From an uncultured cyanobacterium (lineage in GTDB: Bacteria > Cyanobacteriota > Cyanobacteriia > Cyanobacteriales > Nostocaceae): a stretch of 56,246 nucleotides of DNA. Of this stretch, positions 48,115 through 56,246 are shown in pieces (the stretch's first letter is position 1; the number at the start of each line of letters is the position of its first letter). The position numbers and the translations under genes are program-made. The notes under the pieces are model-generated. The model had not been told where the DNA came from. It saw only the letters and a program-made list of their open reading frames with translations, and did no database searches. The stretch spans positions 1 to 56,246 of the forward strand of contig CAIVAU010000169.1 of the NCBI GenBank assembly GCA_903903925.1. The letters are read 5' to 3'.

Positions 48115-49314
48115 CTAAAGAGTTGTGACTCGATAACCCGCTGGACTATAAACCCCATAAGCCAACCCCAAAGGATTATTAAACTCCTTCAAAAAATACC
48201 ACCTCGTCGCCCGTAAAGCTTCGCCAACACTCATAATTTTAACCACTTTCTCCCCACTTATTTTATCCTCCACCACCTGTCCCCGCAGAAAAAACTCATA
48301 AAACACCTTCGCAAACGCCGCCGCAAACATATCTGGCACAGGACAGGCTGTAGCAATCACCGCCGCAGCACCATGCTGAATAAATACCTTGGGTAAATTG
48401 AAAGTCCTCCGTAACTCATCCGTACCTCCAGCCGACTGACAAGCATTGAGAAACACCAACGGCTGACAGAGAAATTTCCCCTGGCGGAACAAAAATTTGT
48501 AAGTTTCCAACTCTAGCACCAAGCCATTTTCTACAATCTCCTCATCTTGAATAAAAGAAATCAGTAGTTTATCCCCTAACTTACTTTCCTTACAATGGCA
48601 AGCAAAATGCAACATATTGTGGCTAGCTTTGTAAAGATACTTGAGCAAATCATCGCCCAACGGATCGCAGGATTTACCATTAGTCAAGTTGCAAGCTTTC
48701 CCCAGTAAGGTGAAGCGGTCTTTTCCTGTCACCCTCACCAACCTTTCAATTTCTGGTCTTTCCTTTTTATGAGCATGAAGCAACCTATGATGCAAGCAAA
48801 ATAACATATCTGAAGGTTGGGCTTGCTCCAAGACATAATCTGCTATATCTTTTTCTGGGTTGAGAATCCGAGCCGGGGTGTAGCGCATTCCCCAAAACAT
48901 TTCAGCATTTCCCTGTTCGTAGTCCTCCTCACTACCCTCAAACAAAACCTCCCAAGGAAAGGGCATAACTTCAGAAACAAAGGTGGGAGCTACATTTTCA
49001 TTCAAGCGACTAGTAAGGATTTTATTTGGTCTATCTTCACCAAAAAATGCTTGGTAAGCTGTGCGTCCCCATTCAGCTAATTTGATTAAATATTGATGGC
49101 ATAAACCCGCGTCTAGTGCGAGACTTTTTTCTTTGTTAAGAGTTATTCTTAAAGCATCAAAACAATCTAAAATTTCTTCTGTCAGCACTTCCAAAACTTT
49201 ATTATCAGGTTTAGAAAAAGTCCAGCGCCCAATTGAGTAGTAATCTTTTTCGATTAAGATTTCTAAGCAAGAACTAGCCAAATTTACACCAACTGAACTA
49301 CTAACTCCTCTCAT
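48115..49314 (-). CDS. Small CHAT protease (copy A)
   Basis: This 399-residue paralogue of the 43225-44412 product has AEMFWGMRYTPARIL (137-151), His240 in LHFACHC, Cys292 in FLNACQSAGG, and AAVIATACPVPDMFAAAF. Both dyad residues are present. Its ATG overlaps the stop of the large MPE-TPR-CHAT gene (ATGA), exactly as in copy B. A 31-base gap separates it from the next large gene, the only spacing between the two duplicated units. Confidence 0.88.
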   Translation of the reverse strand: MRGVSSSVGVNLASSCLEILIEKDYYSIGRWTFSKPDNKVLEVLTEEILDCFDALRITLNKEKSLALDAGLCHQYLIKLAEWGRTAYQAFFGEDRPNKILTSRLNENVAPTFVSEVMPFPWEVLFEGSEEDYEQGNAEMFWGMRYTPARILNPEKDIADYVLEQAQPSDMLFCLHHRLLHAHKKERPEIERLVRVTGKDRFTLLGKACNLTNGKSCDPLGDDLLKYLYKASHNMLHFACHCKESKLGDKLLISFIQDEEIVENGLVLELETYKFLFRQGKFLCQPLVFLNACQSAGGTDELRRTFNLPKVFIQHGAAAVIATACPVPDMFAAAFAKVFYEFFLRGQVVEDKISGEKVVKIMSVGEALRATRWYFLKEFNNPLGLAYGVYSPAGYRVTTL

Positions 49315-52300
49315 TGCACCTCACCATCCCGTTTAACAATATTCAGTGCAAAACGCAAATTGTGAACAGGTTCTATCCCGTCCTCAAAGTAGACTTGAAC
49401 TAACACTGACCGAGTTTCCATCTCAGCAGGGACAGTAAGCGCAAACCAACCTAAATAATCTCCGGTAGCTGTGCGTGTCATAACTATGGAATCATCAGGA
49501 GTCACCTGTAATCCGGACGTGACAATAAAAATACGTAAATCATCAAAAATTAAATCTTCAGCTACCTCCATCAACCGATTCTCGTACCATACAGGAGGGG
49601 TACGGCGCAGGCTAACGCGAAACCTTACTGTGCTTCCTGGGGGTACTGGATCGTCGATTTCCTGACCTATAGGTTCCACAACCGCATAGCCCTGTCCCTG
49701 CACAGGTCGGTAAGGACGCGCCATTGGGTCACCAAATAATACATAAGCTAGCCAGTCTAAGGATTCCGGTACAACGGTTTTAGCCAGTCTGCGAGCCGTT
49801 TGGAACGCCACACCCAAAGTTTGCCCTGCCCAAATGCTGTGATAAAAAGCACTAATAAAAGCTGCTTCCACATTCGGTTGCACTGCCCAGAGGGAACCAA
49901 CAAAGGCGCTACAACCTGCTCTGACAAAGGTAGAAGCCCAGGTTTGCTCTAATGCTGTTAATTCTGGTTGCCCTGCATTTAGATAACTTAAAGATACAAG
50001 GGGATGATTGCGACGCAGGCTCAGCTTGGCTGGTTGCACCTCACGCTCAATATCTTCAATATTGCTACTGCTATTAACCCGCACTGGCGCATCCTGGCGG
50101 TTTGTTGTGTCTACATATTGACCATAGCGAATTAAATGCAAGCCACGTATTGATTCAAACAAAGTCATATCATTAAATACACCAGCTTGCATGGGAATTG
50201 GGGGTGGAGCGCCTGATGAGTGCAAAAGCTCAGTCCAAAGTTCAGGTTGTTCCACACTGGCATAATGGGCAACATTTACCGCACCCACAGGAAACTCATA
50301 GGGTCGTGCTTTTTCTAACTCCCAAAGCCACCGCCCGATAATAAGGCGATCGCCTAAAAATTTCTGCCCATCATGCAACAGTTCCCAAGGAAACCAAGCA
50401 TCTTGATCAGCTAATATCAGTAAAGTGAAAGGGTGGTTTAAGCTGGCTATAGTGCGAAAGGTATTTTGCAGTTCTTCTGGGAGTAAGGATTGAAACAGGT
50501 ACTGACCGAGGGAAACAAGGCGGGAATGAAAATCTCCTGGAAGACTACTTGCCGCTTCCTCAAGGGTAGTTTTTAATATTGAGTGCGATCGAGAGGCGAC
50601 TCCTTCGGAGTATCGCTCAACCCAAGTAGCAGATAAAGACTGTGAATTGTAGTCAACATCATCCGCAAATAGCAGGCGCGGTTGGTAGCTATCAATGTGG
50701 AAATTTAAAGTACACGCGGAGATATCCGCTTTCCAAGCAGTACGCACTTGGAGAATTATATCTGGCTGAGGGACGGGGCGCGATCGGGCGGCGATGAGTG
50801 GGCGTAGTTCTGTTTCCTTGAATGCAGTAACTTCTACTTCAGTTTCAAGAGTTGTTTTATAGGTATCACCACAGTAAAGTTCTGCTTTGATTTTTGTTTT
50901 GCCTGGGCGCAAAGCGGTCAGGTTGAAGGTTGCAGTTTGGTTGATGTTTGTGGTGTCGGGGTCAAGGGGTAAGCTTGTGGTGTTGTCACCGTTAAATTGA
51001 AAGCCGGGAGTGGTGAGGAATATGTTGAGTTCGTTACCGATGGCTTCATTTTGGGGAATTTCTAATAGATACCTATTCCCTTTATCAAGAGTATGTGGGT
51101 TAACAAATACAGTAAATTCATATTCTTCACCAATTAGAATAGTTTCTGATGATATGTTGAGCAAAATATCATAATCTATATCTACTTTTTCTAATGTAAT
51201 CGCAGCTAATTGATTAAAATTAGAAAACTTCTGAGTCAAGTGCTGTTTTTTTTGCTCAGACAATGAAGAAGATAATAAGTGTCGTAAAACATCTAAACCC
51301 CGTTGCTTTAATTCTTCTGCTTCATGAATTTGTTCCAAACCAAATAAAGCGCGAATCAAACTTTGAACTACTTCTAAGTATAATTCTGGAAAAGCTTCTG
51401 GCGTAAGAGTGATTAGGGTTTGATAATACTCAGTTATGGCTTTATGCCAATATTCCCAATAATTAGATTTTCCTTTACCCTGTAAATAATGAGCATCACC
51501 AAGTGCTTGATGGAGTATTCCCCAATCTTCAGGGTGAGTGGTTTGTTGGCAATATTTCAAACCTTCCTGATAGCTTGCTAATTCTCCCGCATAACCGCGC
51601 TGATTGAGAGCTGGGTTTTGTCTCACAATAGCGCTAGAAAAAGCCAAAAATTGATCGCAACTAGCTGATTTTCGAGCAGCAATACCCCGATTATGCCAAG
51701 CTTGATGAAAATCTAATTTCAATTCGATTGCTTTATCAAAAGATGCAATCGCTTCTTCAAACTGTCCTAAACTAACTAAAATTAAACCCCGGCTATTCCA
51801 ACCTTCAACAGAATCAGGTTTGATTTCTATCACCTTGTCGTATGATACAAGTGCTTGTTCATATTGCTTTAATGTCGCAAGTGTAATACCCCGGCTGTTC
51901 CAAGCTTCGACACAATCAGGTTTGATTTCTATCACTTTGTCGTATGATGTAAGTGCTTGGTCGTATTGCCCTAAGTAGAATAACGATAAACCCCGATTAA
52001 ACCAAGCTTCGTAAAAGTTAGGGCTGATTTCTATAGTTTTGTCGTATGAAGCGATCGCTGCTTCAAATCGCTCTAATTTTGAAAGCAAAACACCTTGATT
52101 GAACCAAGCTTGCCAATGTTCTGGTTTGATTTTTATAGTTTTGTCGTATGAAGCGATTGCTGCTTCAAATCGCCCTGATTCTGAAAGCAAAAGACCTTTT
52201 TTGAACCAAGCTTGATAACAATCAGGATTGATTTTTATAGTTTTCTCGTATGAAGTGATCGCTTCTTCCAATTCCATTATTTTTGTAAGAGCCTCGCCAC

Positions 52301-53885
52301 GATTAAACCAAGCTTGATAACAGTCAGGATTAATTTTTATAGCTCGGTTGTGTGATGCGATCGCTTCTTCATATCGCACAAAGTTAAATTCTTCATATAT
52401 CCCTAAATTGAATAGTGCTTCACCTCGATTAAGCCAAGCTTCATAAAAGTCAGGATGAATTTCTATAGCTTTATCGTATGATGCGATCGCTTCTTGATAT
52501 CTTCCAGATTCAGCGTGTGCGTTACCAAGTTCAACATAAATTTTAGGATCATCAGCATGATCTTGAGTTAGAGGAATTACATAATGCGGAAGGGGGTTAA
52601 GTTCAGAAGTTAGATTCCATCGTGCATCAGGTTTCCAAACACCATTAGGCTCATCACGACGACGAGTTTCAACAGTGACTTTGCTAGTTTCTATCTTTAT
52701 AAAGTTATATTGCCAAAGATAGCTAGAATCTGATTCTTGGACTGACGCGCCAAAAACTCCAGCACCAATGATATTTATCTGCTGCCCACCAGTACTATAT
52801 TCATAGCGATAAGAATTATTCTCATCCCGATGAATACCACCATGCAAAACAAGGCGAAATTCAGCAGCAGCTAAACGCTCCATTACACCAGTATCAGTAA
52901 TGCGGTCGCCAAAGATACTATTTAGAGGATGATGCCAAACAGCTATTTTTAAACAGTGTTCATAAGCTGGATTGCGCCGAATCAGGCTCAAGGCATTACT
53001 GACAGCTTCAACATTAATACTGACACTATATTTGTTATGATGGTCTATCTGCCAAGCAGAATTCAGTCCCAAAATTAGCAAATTTTGCTCTTGCAGGTGT
53101 TGTAAAGTGTATTGTTGCTCGTATTCCAAGGGGTATAATTCCCCTTTAATAGCCTCGTAAAAGCGGCTAAAGTTAATAAACCGCTGTTTATGCTGTTCTC
53201 CATCTACACCTTCAATAAATTCTCCGTTCTCGTCTGTCAAAAATTCCTCAGTTCCTTCTTGAGAATTTCCAACACTAATTCTGGAGTAAGCTGCTTCTGA
53301 TAGTTGCCAGTTAACGTCATGATTACCTGGTACAATAATAATTTGCTGCGATTCAAGTTGGAATTCTTGAGATAGACGGTTTATAAATAAGTGAGCAGCG
53401 GCATATTCATCAGGAGTTGACTTACTAGCAATATCACCAGAAATGATGAGCGCATCAAGATGTGAACAGTGTAACTCATAGCGTAAATCTTCAGCTAGTT
53501 GAGCATACCAAATACGGGCATCGTCAGTAGTGCCAAAGTGCAAGTCGGAAAGATGGAGGATATAATTTAGGCGAGAGGACGTATTATTACCATGATTTTC
53601 CAGATCTCCTTGAAAATCTATTCCAAATCCCAAACCAAGATTGATTTCATTTACATGGTCAGCATTGCTCAGATCTGCTATTTCTTTCCAAGAGAGTCTT
53701 AATTTCTGACAAATTTCTTGAAAAGATGAAGAGGAAACAGGATAGCCATTGAAAAATTTACTTACGACAGTTCGAGATAGAGCTAACTCTAGAGCCAAAT
53801 CTGCCTGACGCCCACCACTACTCCTCAAAGCTAATTTGACAGTTTCGAGAAGTTCAGGCTTAACTTTGAGCGATCGCTGCGCCAT
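49311..53885 (-). CDS. HTH + metallophosphoesterase + TPR + pseudoCHAT multidomain protein
   Basis: This 1524-residue first gene of the operon begins with an HTH of the kind heading cyanobacterial NB-ARC proteins (1-75, LALSRTVVSKFFNG). A calcineurin-like phosphoesterase follows (105-410): Asp114 and His116 in LSDLHFG, ISGDI, VPGNHDVNW, AVWHHPL. The canonical GHxH reads GGIH (349-352), with one metal ligand changed. About ten TPR repeats fill 450-790. A beta-rich domain with SLPLDPDTTNINQ follows, then a CHAT-fold end with GLHLIRYGQ and SLSYLNAG in place of the dyad, so probably inactive. The TPR-CHAT layout recalls Craspase-type proteins, but with a dead C-terminal protease. The start ATG lies just downstream of a small inverted repeat. 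Confidence 0.87.
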   Translation of the reverse strand: MAQRSLKVKPELLETVKLALRSSGGRQADLALELALSRTVVSKFFNGYPVSSSSFQEICQKLRLSWKEIADLSNADHVNEINLGLGFGIDFQGDLENHGNNTSSRLNYILHLSDLHFGTTDDARIWYAQLAEDLRYELHCSHLDALIISGDIASKSTPDEYAAAHLFINRLSQEFQLESQQIIIVPGNHDVNWQLSEAAYSRISVGNSQEGTEEFLTDENGEFIEGVDGEQHKQRFINFSRFYEAIKGELYPLEYEQQYTLQHLQEQNLLILGLNSAWQIDHHNKYSVSINVEAVSNALSLIRRNPAYEHCLKIAVWHHPLNSIFGDRITDTGVMERLAAAEFRLVLHGGIHRDENNSYRYEYSTGGQQINIIGAGVFGASVQESDSSYLWQYNFIKIETSKVTVETRRRDEPNGVWKPDARWNLTSELNPLPHYVIPLTQDHADDPKIYVELGNAHAESGRYQEAIASYDKAIEIHPDFYEAWLNRGEALFNLGIYEEFNFVRYEEAIASHNRAIKINPDCYQAWFNRGEALTKIMELEEAITSYEKTIKINPDCYQAWFKKGLLLSESGRFEAAIASYDKTIKIKPEHWQAWFNQGVLLSKLERFEAAIASYDKTIEISPNFYEAWFNRGLSLFYLGQYDQALTSYDKVIEIKPDCVEAWNSRGITLATLKQYEQALVSYDKVIEIKPDSVEGWNSRGLILVSLGQFEEAIASFDKAIELKLDFHQAWHNRGIAARKSASCDQFLAFSSAIVRQNPALNQRGYAGELASYQEGLKYCQQTTHPEDWGILHQALGDAHYLQGKGKSNYWEYWHKAITEYYQTLITLTPEAFPELYLEVVQSLIRALFGLEQIHEAEELKQRGLDVLRHLLSSSLSEQKKQHLTQKFSNFNQLAAITLEKVDIDYDILLNISSETILIGEEYEFTVFVNPHTLDKGNRYLLEIPQNEAIGNELNIFLTTPGFQFNGDNTTSLPLDPDTTNINQTATFNLTALRPGKTKIKAELYCGDTYKTTLETEVEVTAFKETELRPLIAARSRPVPQPDIILQVRTAWKADISACTLNFHIDSYQPRLLFADDVDYNSQSLSATWVERYSEGVASRSHSILKTTLEEAASSLPGDFHSRLVSLGQYLFQSLLPEELQNTFRTIASLNHPFTLLILADQDAWFPWELLHDGQKFLGDRLIIGRWLWELEKARPYEFPVGAVNVAHYASVEQPELWTELLHSSGAPPPIPMQAGVFNDMTLFESIRGLHLIRYGQYVDTTNRQDAPVRVNSSSNIEDIEREVQPAKLSLRRNHPLVSLSYLNAGQPELTALEQTWASTFVRAGCSAFVGSLWAVQPNVEAAFISAFYHSIWAGQTLGVAFQTARRLAKTVVPESLDWLAYVLFGDPMARPYRPVQGQGYAVVEPIGQEIDDPVPPGSTVRFRVSLRRTPPVWYENRLMEVAEDLIFDDLRIFIVTSGLQVTPDDSIVMTRTATGDYLGWFALTVPAEMETRSVLVQVYFEDGIEPVHNLRFALNIVKRDGEVQ
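51690..52510 (-). repeat. Tandem DNA repeats encoding TPR units
   Basis: A roughly 102-base period recurs about eight times, each copy with a TTTGTCGTATGA-like core and an AACCAAGCTT-like core (plus-strand reading). They encode the YDKxIEIxPDxxEAWxNRG TPR units. Near-identical copies make this stretch prone to gain or loss of units and to assembly error. Confidence 0.8.
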
Positions 53886-53899
53886 AGTGACTATTTAAA

Positions 53900-53914
53900 A
53901 GCGAGGTACTCGCT
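53900..53914. promoter_or_regulatory. Inverted repeat 15 bases upstream of the eight-gene operon start
   Basis: AGCGAG and CTCGCT flank a three-base spacer. It lies next to TTAAAT (53894-53899, minus strand), a possible -10. An operator for the HTH domain of the first gene is possible but unproven. Confidence 0.3.
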
Positions 53915-54068
53915 GTGCATTTGGAATTGGAACCATTTTAATCTTGTTCTGCCTTCAACGTCTACAGCCTACAATATTTGTCAGTAATTACTTACAAAAA
54001 GACGAAAACAAGATGACGGCGAGTAGGGAAAAACAAGCGTAACAGAAATAAGCTTACTACAGGTAGAA

Positions 54069-54278
54069 ATGTGTGCCACTGTCCGTAACTGTAGGGCTTT
54101 GGTTGCGTCTTTTGACCCGTTTGATGGTGCAACTAACGGATGGTTCCATCTTGTTCACTTAGAATATACTGACTGGGATGGTATTCCGGAAGACACGATT
54201 ATTTGGGAGCGAAAAATCAATGCAATGCTCTTAGAGCCTACCACTTTGCCACAGGTCGCTACCAATGCCAGTAGCTGA
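54069..54278 (+). pseudogene. Short protein-like frame, possible gene remnant
   Basis: The 69-codon frame reads like real protein in its middle (FDPFDGATNGWFHLVHLEY, then EDTIIWERKINAMLLEP), but I cannot name the family. It lacks a clear ribosome-binding site and no neighbour continues it. A fragment of a larger gene left after rearrangement is the likeliest reading; a small intact gene is possible. Confidence 0.35.
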
Positions 54279-54360
54279 CTACAATGCTCTATAACAGGCA
54301 GCACGCGGTGCAGCGCTTTATCCATTTCTTAATCCCGACAGGTCGTTAGGTCGTTTCTGC

Positions 54361-55215
54361 TTAAGAAGTGATTAATTCCCTCAGTCGTAGCCACTCCGGT
54401 AACCAAGTCCAAACATCTTCTGCCGAATCTTCGATTCCTTTAAGGATGCGCTGGCGAAACATAAGCGGAGACTCAAACCCAAAACTAGAAAGTTGCTCCC
54501 GCATTCCATAGAGCAAGTCCTTACCCGCAAAAAAAGTTAGATAATTTTGTTGTTGAAATCGACTGCCACCTGGGCAACAAGTTGGCAGCAATCTATCAAA
54601 TTCGTCCAGGGAATTTAGTCTGGGCGAACTGAGTCTTTGTTCGTATTGTTTAATAATATTATTTAGTTCGCTCTTGCAGTTAGCTTCTGTCAATCCCCTA
54701 TCTTTTGGGAAGCGATAGCTTTCTTTTTTGTCTCGCTCTTCCCCCCAAGAGTTATTGGGAAGTGAGGGACGATTTCGTAGATAAAGCGACAATGCAATTC
54801 TTGCTGCGGTATAGGCGGCAATTTTAGAAGCCGAGTTCTTCAATGCCGCACGGTATTCCTCTGCGGGTGGTGCATCTTCACCCAGCGCCCGCTTTACTAC
54901 CTTTGGATCTATTAAATAATTTTCAATTTCTTTTCGTTCCCAATACCAACCTAAGGGTACTTGTCTATTATTCTCCGTAATGTACCAATCTCTAGGAGTG
55001 CCAGATGGCGGTGAGTCATCGTGATCAAAATCACGGTCTCTTAGACCTGCAATGACTGAACCGGATATAACATCTTTTGCACCCAAAATCCTTTGAGCTA
55101 AACCTTGCTTGCTACCAGCAGGTCTAACTACGCAACCAGAGGGAAGTATGGCTCCAAGAACCTGTACATCTGGACTTTTGGATATTCCTTCGCAGTAAAG
55201 GATATTTACAGGCAC
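54361..55215 (-). CDS. TOPRIM-type (DUF4435-like) nuclease partner of an AAA ATPase
   Basis: This 284-residue protein has the TOPRIM signature: Glu9 in ILYCEG, the AGSK turn, and Asp60/Asp62/Asp64 in LRDRDFD. WERKEIENYLI follows, as seen in DUF4435 proteins. It starts at a GTG that overlaps the end of the ATPase gene by ten bases, so the two form one coupled unit. Such AAA + DUF4435 pairs include AriA-AriB of the PARIS anti-phage system, where the TOPRIM protein is the effector released by the ATPase. Exact subtype cannot be fixed here; OLD-like or other ATPase-TOPRIM systems are alternatives. Confidence 0.7.
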   Translation of the reverse strand: MPVNILYCEGISKSPDVQVLGAILPSGCVVRPAGSKQGLAQRILGAKDVISGSVIAGLRDRDFDHDDSPPSGTPRDWYITENNRQVPLGWYWERKEIENYLIDPKVVKRALGEDAPPAEEYRAALKNSASKIAAYTAARIALSLYLRNRPSLPNNSWGEERDKKESYRFPKDRGLTEANCKSELNNIIKQYEQRLSSPRLNSLDEFDRLLPTCCPGGSRFQQQNYLTFFAGKDLLYGMREQLSSFGFESPLMFRQRILKGIEDSAEDVWTWLPEWLRLRELITS

Positions 55216-56246
55216 AGCGATCCCCCAGGCAAACGGTAAGTATCATCCTCACCGATTACGTCACTTACGGCATCACTATGAGTGGTAAAAACAAACTGAC
55301 AATTTTGACTGAGTTTGGGAAGTTGGCGCACCAAACTTTGTGCTGCTGGGGGATGAAGATTAAGGTCAATTTCGTCAATCAGTACGACTGAGTTGGCAAT
55401 CTGTTGCCTCACAAACTCATACAGAATAGGAAATACTGACTGTTCTCCTGCTGACATCTCGACAATGTCGTAGGTGCGGTGGTCATCGTTGATTAAAAAG
55501 TAGTAATCGAATGGTGTTGGCGAATCAACTCCGGGCATTGGTTCTACACCAGCAAAGGAGCGTCCAGGAAAGATTTTAGTATAAAGATTCTCCAGTTGTG
55601 TCAAGTAATCAATCGGATAGCTATGAGTAAGCTGGGCAAATTTCCAACCGTTGAGATACTGACGCAGCCTCGCTACACCTGCTTCAAAGGATACTCGACC
55701 GCTCGTAGACTTGCCTGTACCCACTCGCCCCAGGTCGGAGCCATTTTCTTTTGGAACTGAGTCATTGCCAAGGTTGCGAAACTGGTCAAACCAGAAAATG
55801 CCTGGGAGCTGAGAAAACTCTGAACGAACTCCTGGGTCTGTTTCCAACAAGTTTTGAGCGTAGTAGCGCCCAGCAAACTGAAAGAATTCTGCATCAGATC
55901 CAGCGCGGCAGCTTTCACCATCTAGAATGAGTCGGACGCGATTGTTGTCCCCCGGTTCGACTTCATAACGTTCTGGCTGTGCTGCTGCCCACCTTCTAGC
56001 TATTGCGCGTGTAGCTTCGATCTCATTCGTAGAAAATGATACTTCTAATTCAATGTGTGGTGGTCCCCAGCGTTGGTAACGACCTGGGAGAAACCCCAGC
56101 CAGTCAAAATCCGTTACCCTTTGAATTTGTCTAGTTGCTAAGGATAGAGGGAGAGCGATCGCTTGCAGCAGAGTCGTCTTCCCCATGCCATTATCACCCA
56201 GCACCAAAAATCGGTTGCTGATAGAGTTGAGGGTTTGATTTTTGAA
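55206..56246 (-). CDS. AAA/ABC-type ATPase, C-terminal part (5' end outside window)
   Basis: The frame is open to the right edge, so the start lies outside; codons before the TTG at 56207 (NSISNRFL...) fit the strand leading into the P-loop. Walker A is LGDNGMGKTTLL. The ABC-like signature is EMSAGEQSVFP, Walker B VVLIDEIDLNLHP, and the switch His is in FTTHSDAV. This is the AAA_15/AAA_21 class of SMC-like ATPases used in OLD, PARIS, Septu and retron systems. Only about 15-30 N-terminal residues seem to be missing. It ends ten bases inside the TOPRIM gene. Confidence 0.85.
   Translation of the reverse strand, partial: FKNQTLNSISNRFLVLGDNGMGKTTLLQAIALPLSLATRQIQRVTDFDWLGFLPGRYQRWGPPHIELEVSFSTNEIEATRAIARRWAAAQPERYEVEPGDNNRVRLILDGESCRAGSDAEFFQFAGRYYAQNLLETDPGVRSEFSQLPGIFWFDQFRNLGNDSVPKENGSDLGRVGTGKSTSGRVSFEAGVARLRQYLNGWKFAQLTHSYPIDYLTQLENLYTKIFPGRSFAGVEPMPGVDSPTPFDYYFLINDDHRTYDIVEMSAGEQSVFPILYEFVRQQIANSVVLIDEIDLNLHPPAAQSLVRQLPKLSQNCQFVFTTHSDAVSDVIGEDDTYRLPGGSLCL

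Larger units (their letters stand above)
53886..54360. other. Gap between the CHAT operon and the TOPRIM gene
   Basis: This should contain the promoter of the eight-gene operon at its left end. The rest holds a short plus-strand frame (54069-54278), described separately. No hairpin with a U-run was seen after the TOPRIM gene. Confidence 0.4.

Noticed and set aside
51690..52510. CRISPR array suggested by regular repeats
   Set aside because: The period is about 102 bases, repeats are imperfect and in frame, and they encode TPR units.

Overview
The window is almost certainly from a filamentous, Nostoc-like cyanobacterium. The HIP1 octamer GCGATCGC occurs repeatedly in genes and gaps, and caspase-like, CHAT, NACHT, FGE-type ternary-system and large TPR/propeller proteins of cyanobacterial style fill it. 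No rRNA, tRNA, CRISPR array or complete insertion sequence was seen. The whole 56 kb reads as a defence or conflict island bounded on the left by the C-terminal part of a tyrosine recombinase.

Layout. (1) 1-4.0 kb: recombinase remnant, then a stand-alone NACHT NTPase with HEAT-like repeats. (2) 4.5-17.6 kb, plus strand: a class 1 DISARM locus (drmD, drmMI, drmA, drmB, drmC). It is damaged: the methyltransferase has lost its catalytic centre by an internal deletion and frameshift, and drmC is a C-terminal stub. An extra AT-rich gene with a PD-(D/E)XK-like signature sits between drmMI and drmA. (3) 17.8-31.3 kb: two caspase-fused NTPase genes on the plus strand. The first is caspase + PD-(D/E)XK-like nuclease + P-loop NTPase + helical repeats. 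The second is caspase + NTPase + helical repeats, split by an apparent TA-dinucleotide slip. A minus-strand pair, a CHAT protease and a membrane protein, lies between them. (4) 31.4-37.0 kb, plus strand: a four-gene overlapping operon of the MoxR/vWA ternary conflict type. It encodes a caspase-iSTAND protein, a MoxR AAA+ ATPase, a vWA protein, and a fourth protein whose C-terminal two thirds look like a CARF domain of the Cas_APE2256/Csm6 type. (5) 37.3-53.9 kb, minus strand: an eight-gene, tightly packed operon. In transcription order it encodes HTH-metallophosphoesterase-TPR-pseudoCHAT, small CHAT, triple CHAT-pseudoCHAT, small CHAT, coiled coil, 14-repeat propeller, Hsp70 and clostripain-like C11 protease. 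(6) 54.4-56.2 kb, minus strand: a TOPRIM (DUF4435-like) protein and an AAA ATPase that runs off the right edge, a PARIS-like pair.

The theme is protease-based immunity or regulated cell death. Three caspase-like, three apparently intact separate CHAT proteases and one clostripain family protease are encoded within 36 kb, each linked to NTPases, repeat sensors or pseudoprotease scaffolds. Two candidates for undescribed systems stand out. One is the CARF-bearing MoxR/vWA/caspase operon, which would connect cyclic-oligonucleotide sensing to a ternary NTPase system. The other is the eight-gene CHAT/pseudoCHAT/Hsp70/propeller/clostripain operon, in which a large-plus-small CHAT gene pair has been duplicated with different N-terminal sensors. 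Assignments are by eye from motifs and family memory; no database search was run.
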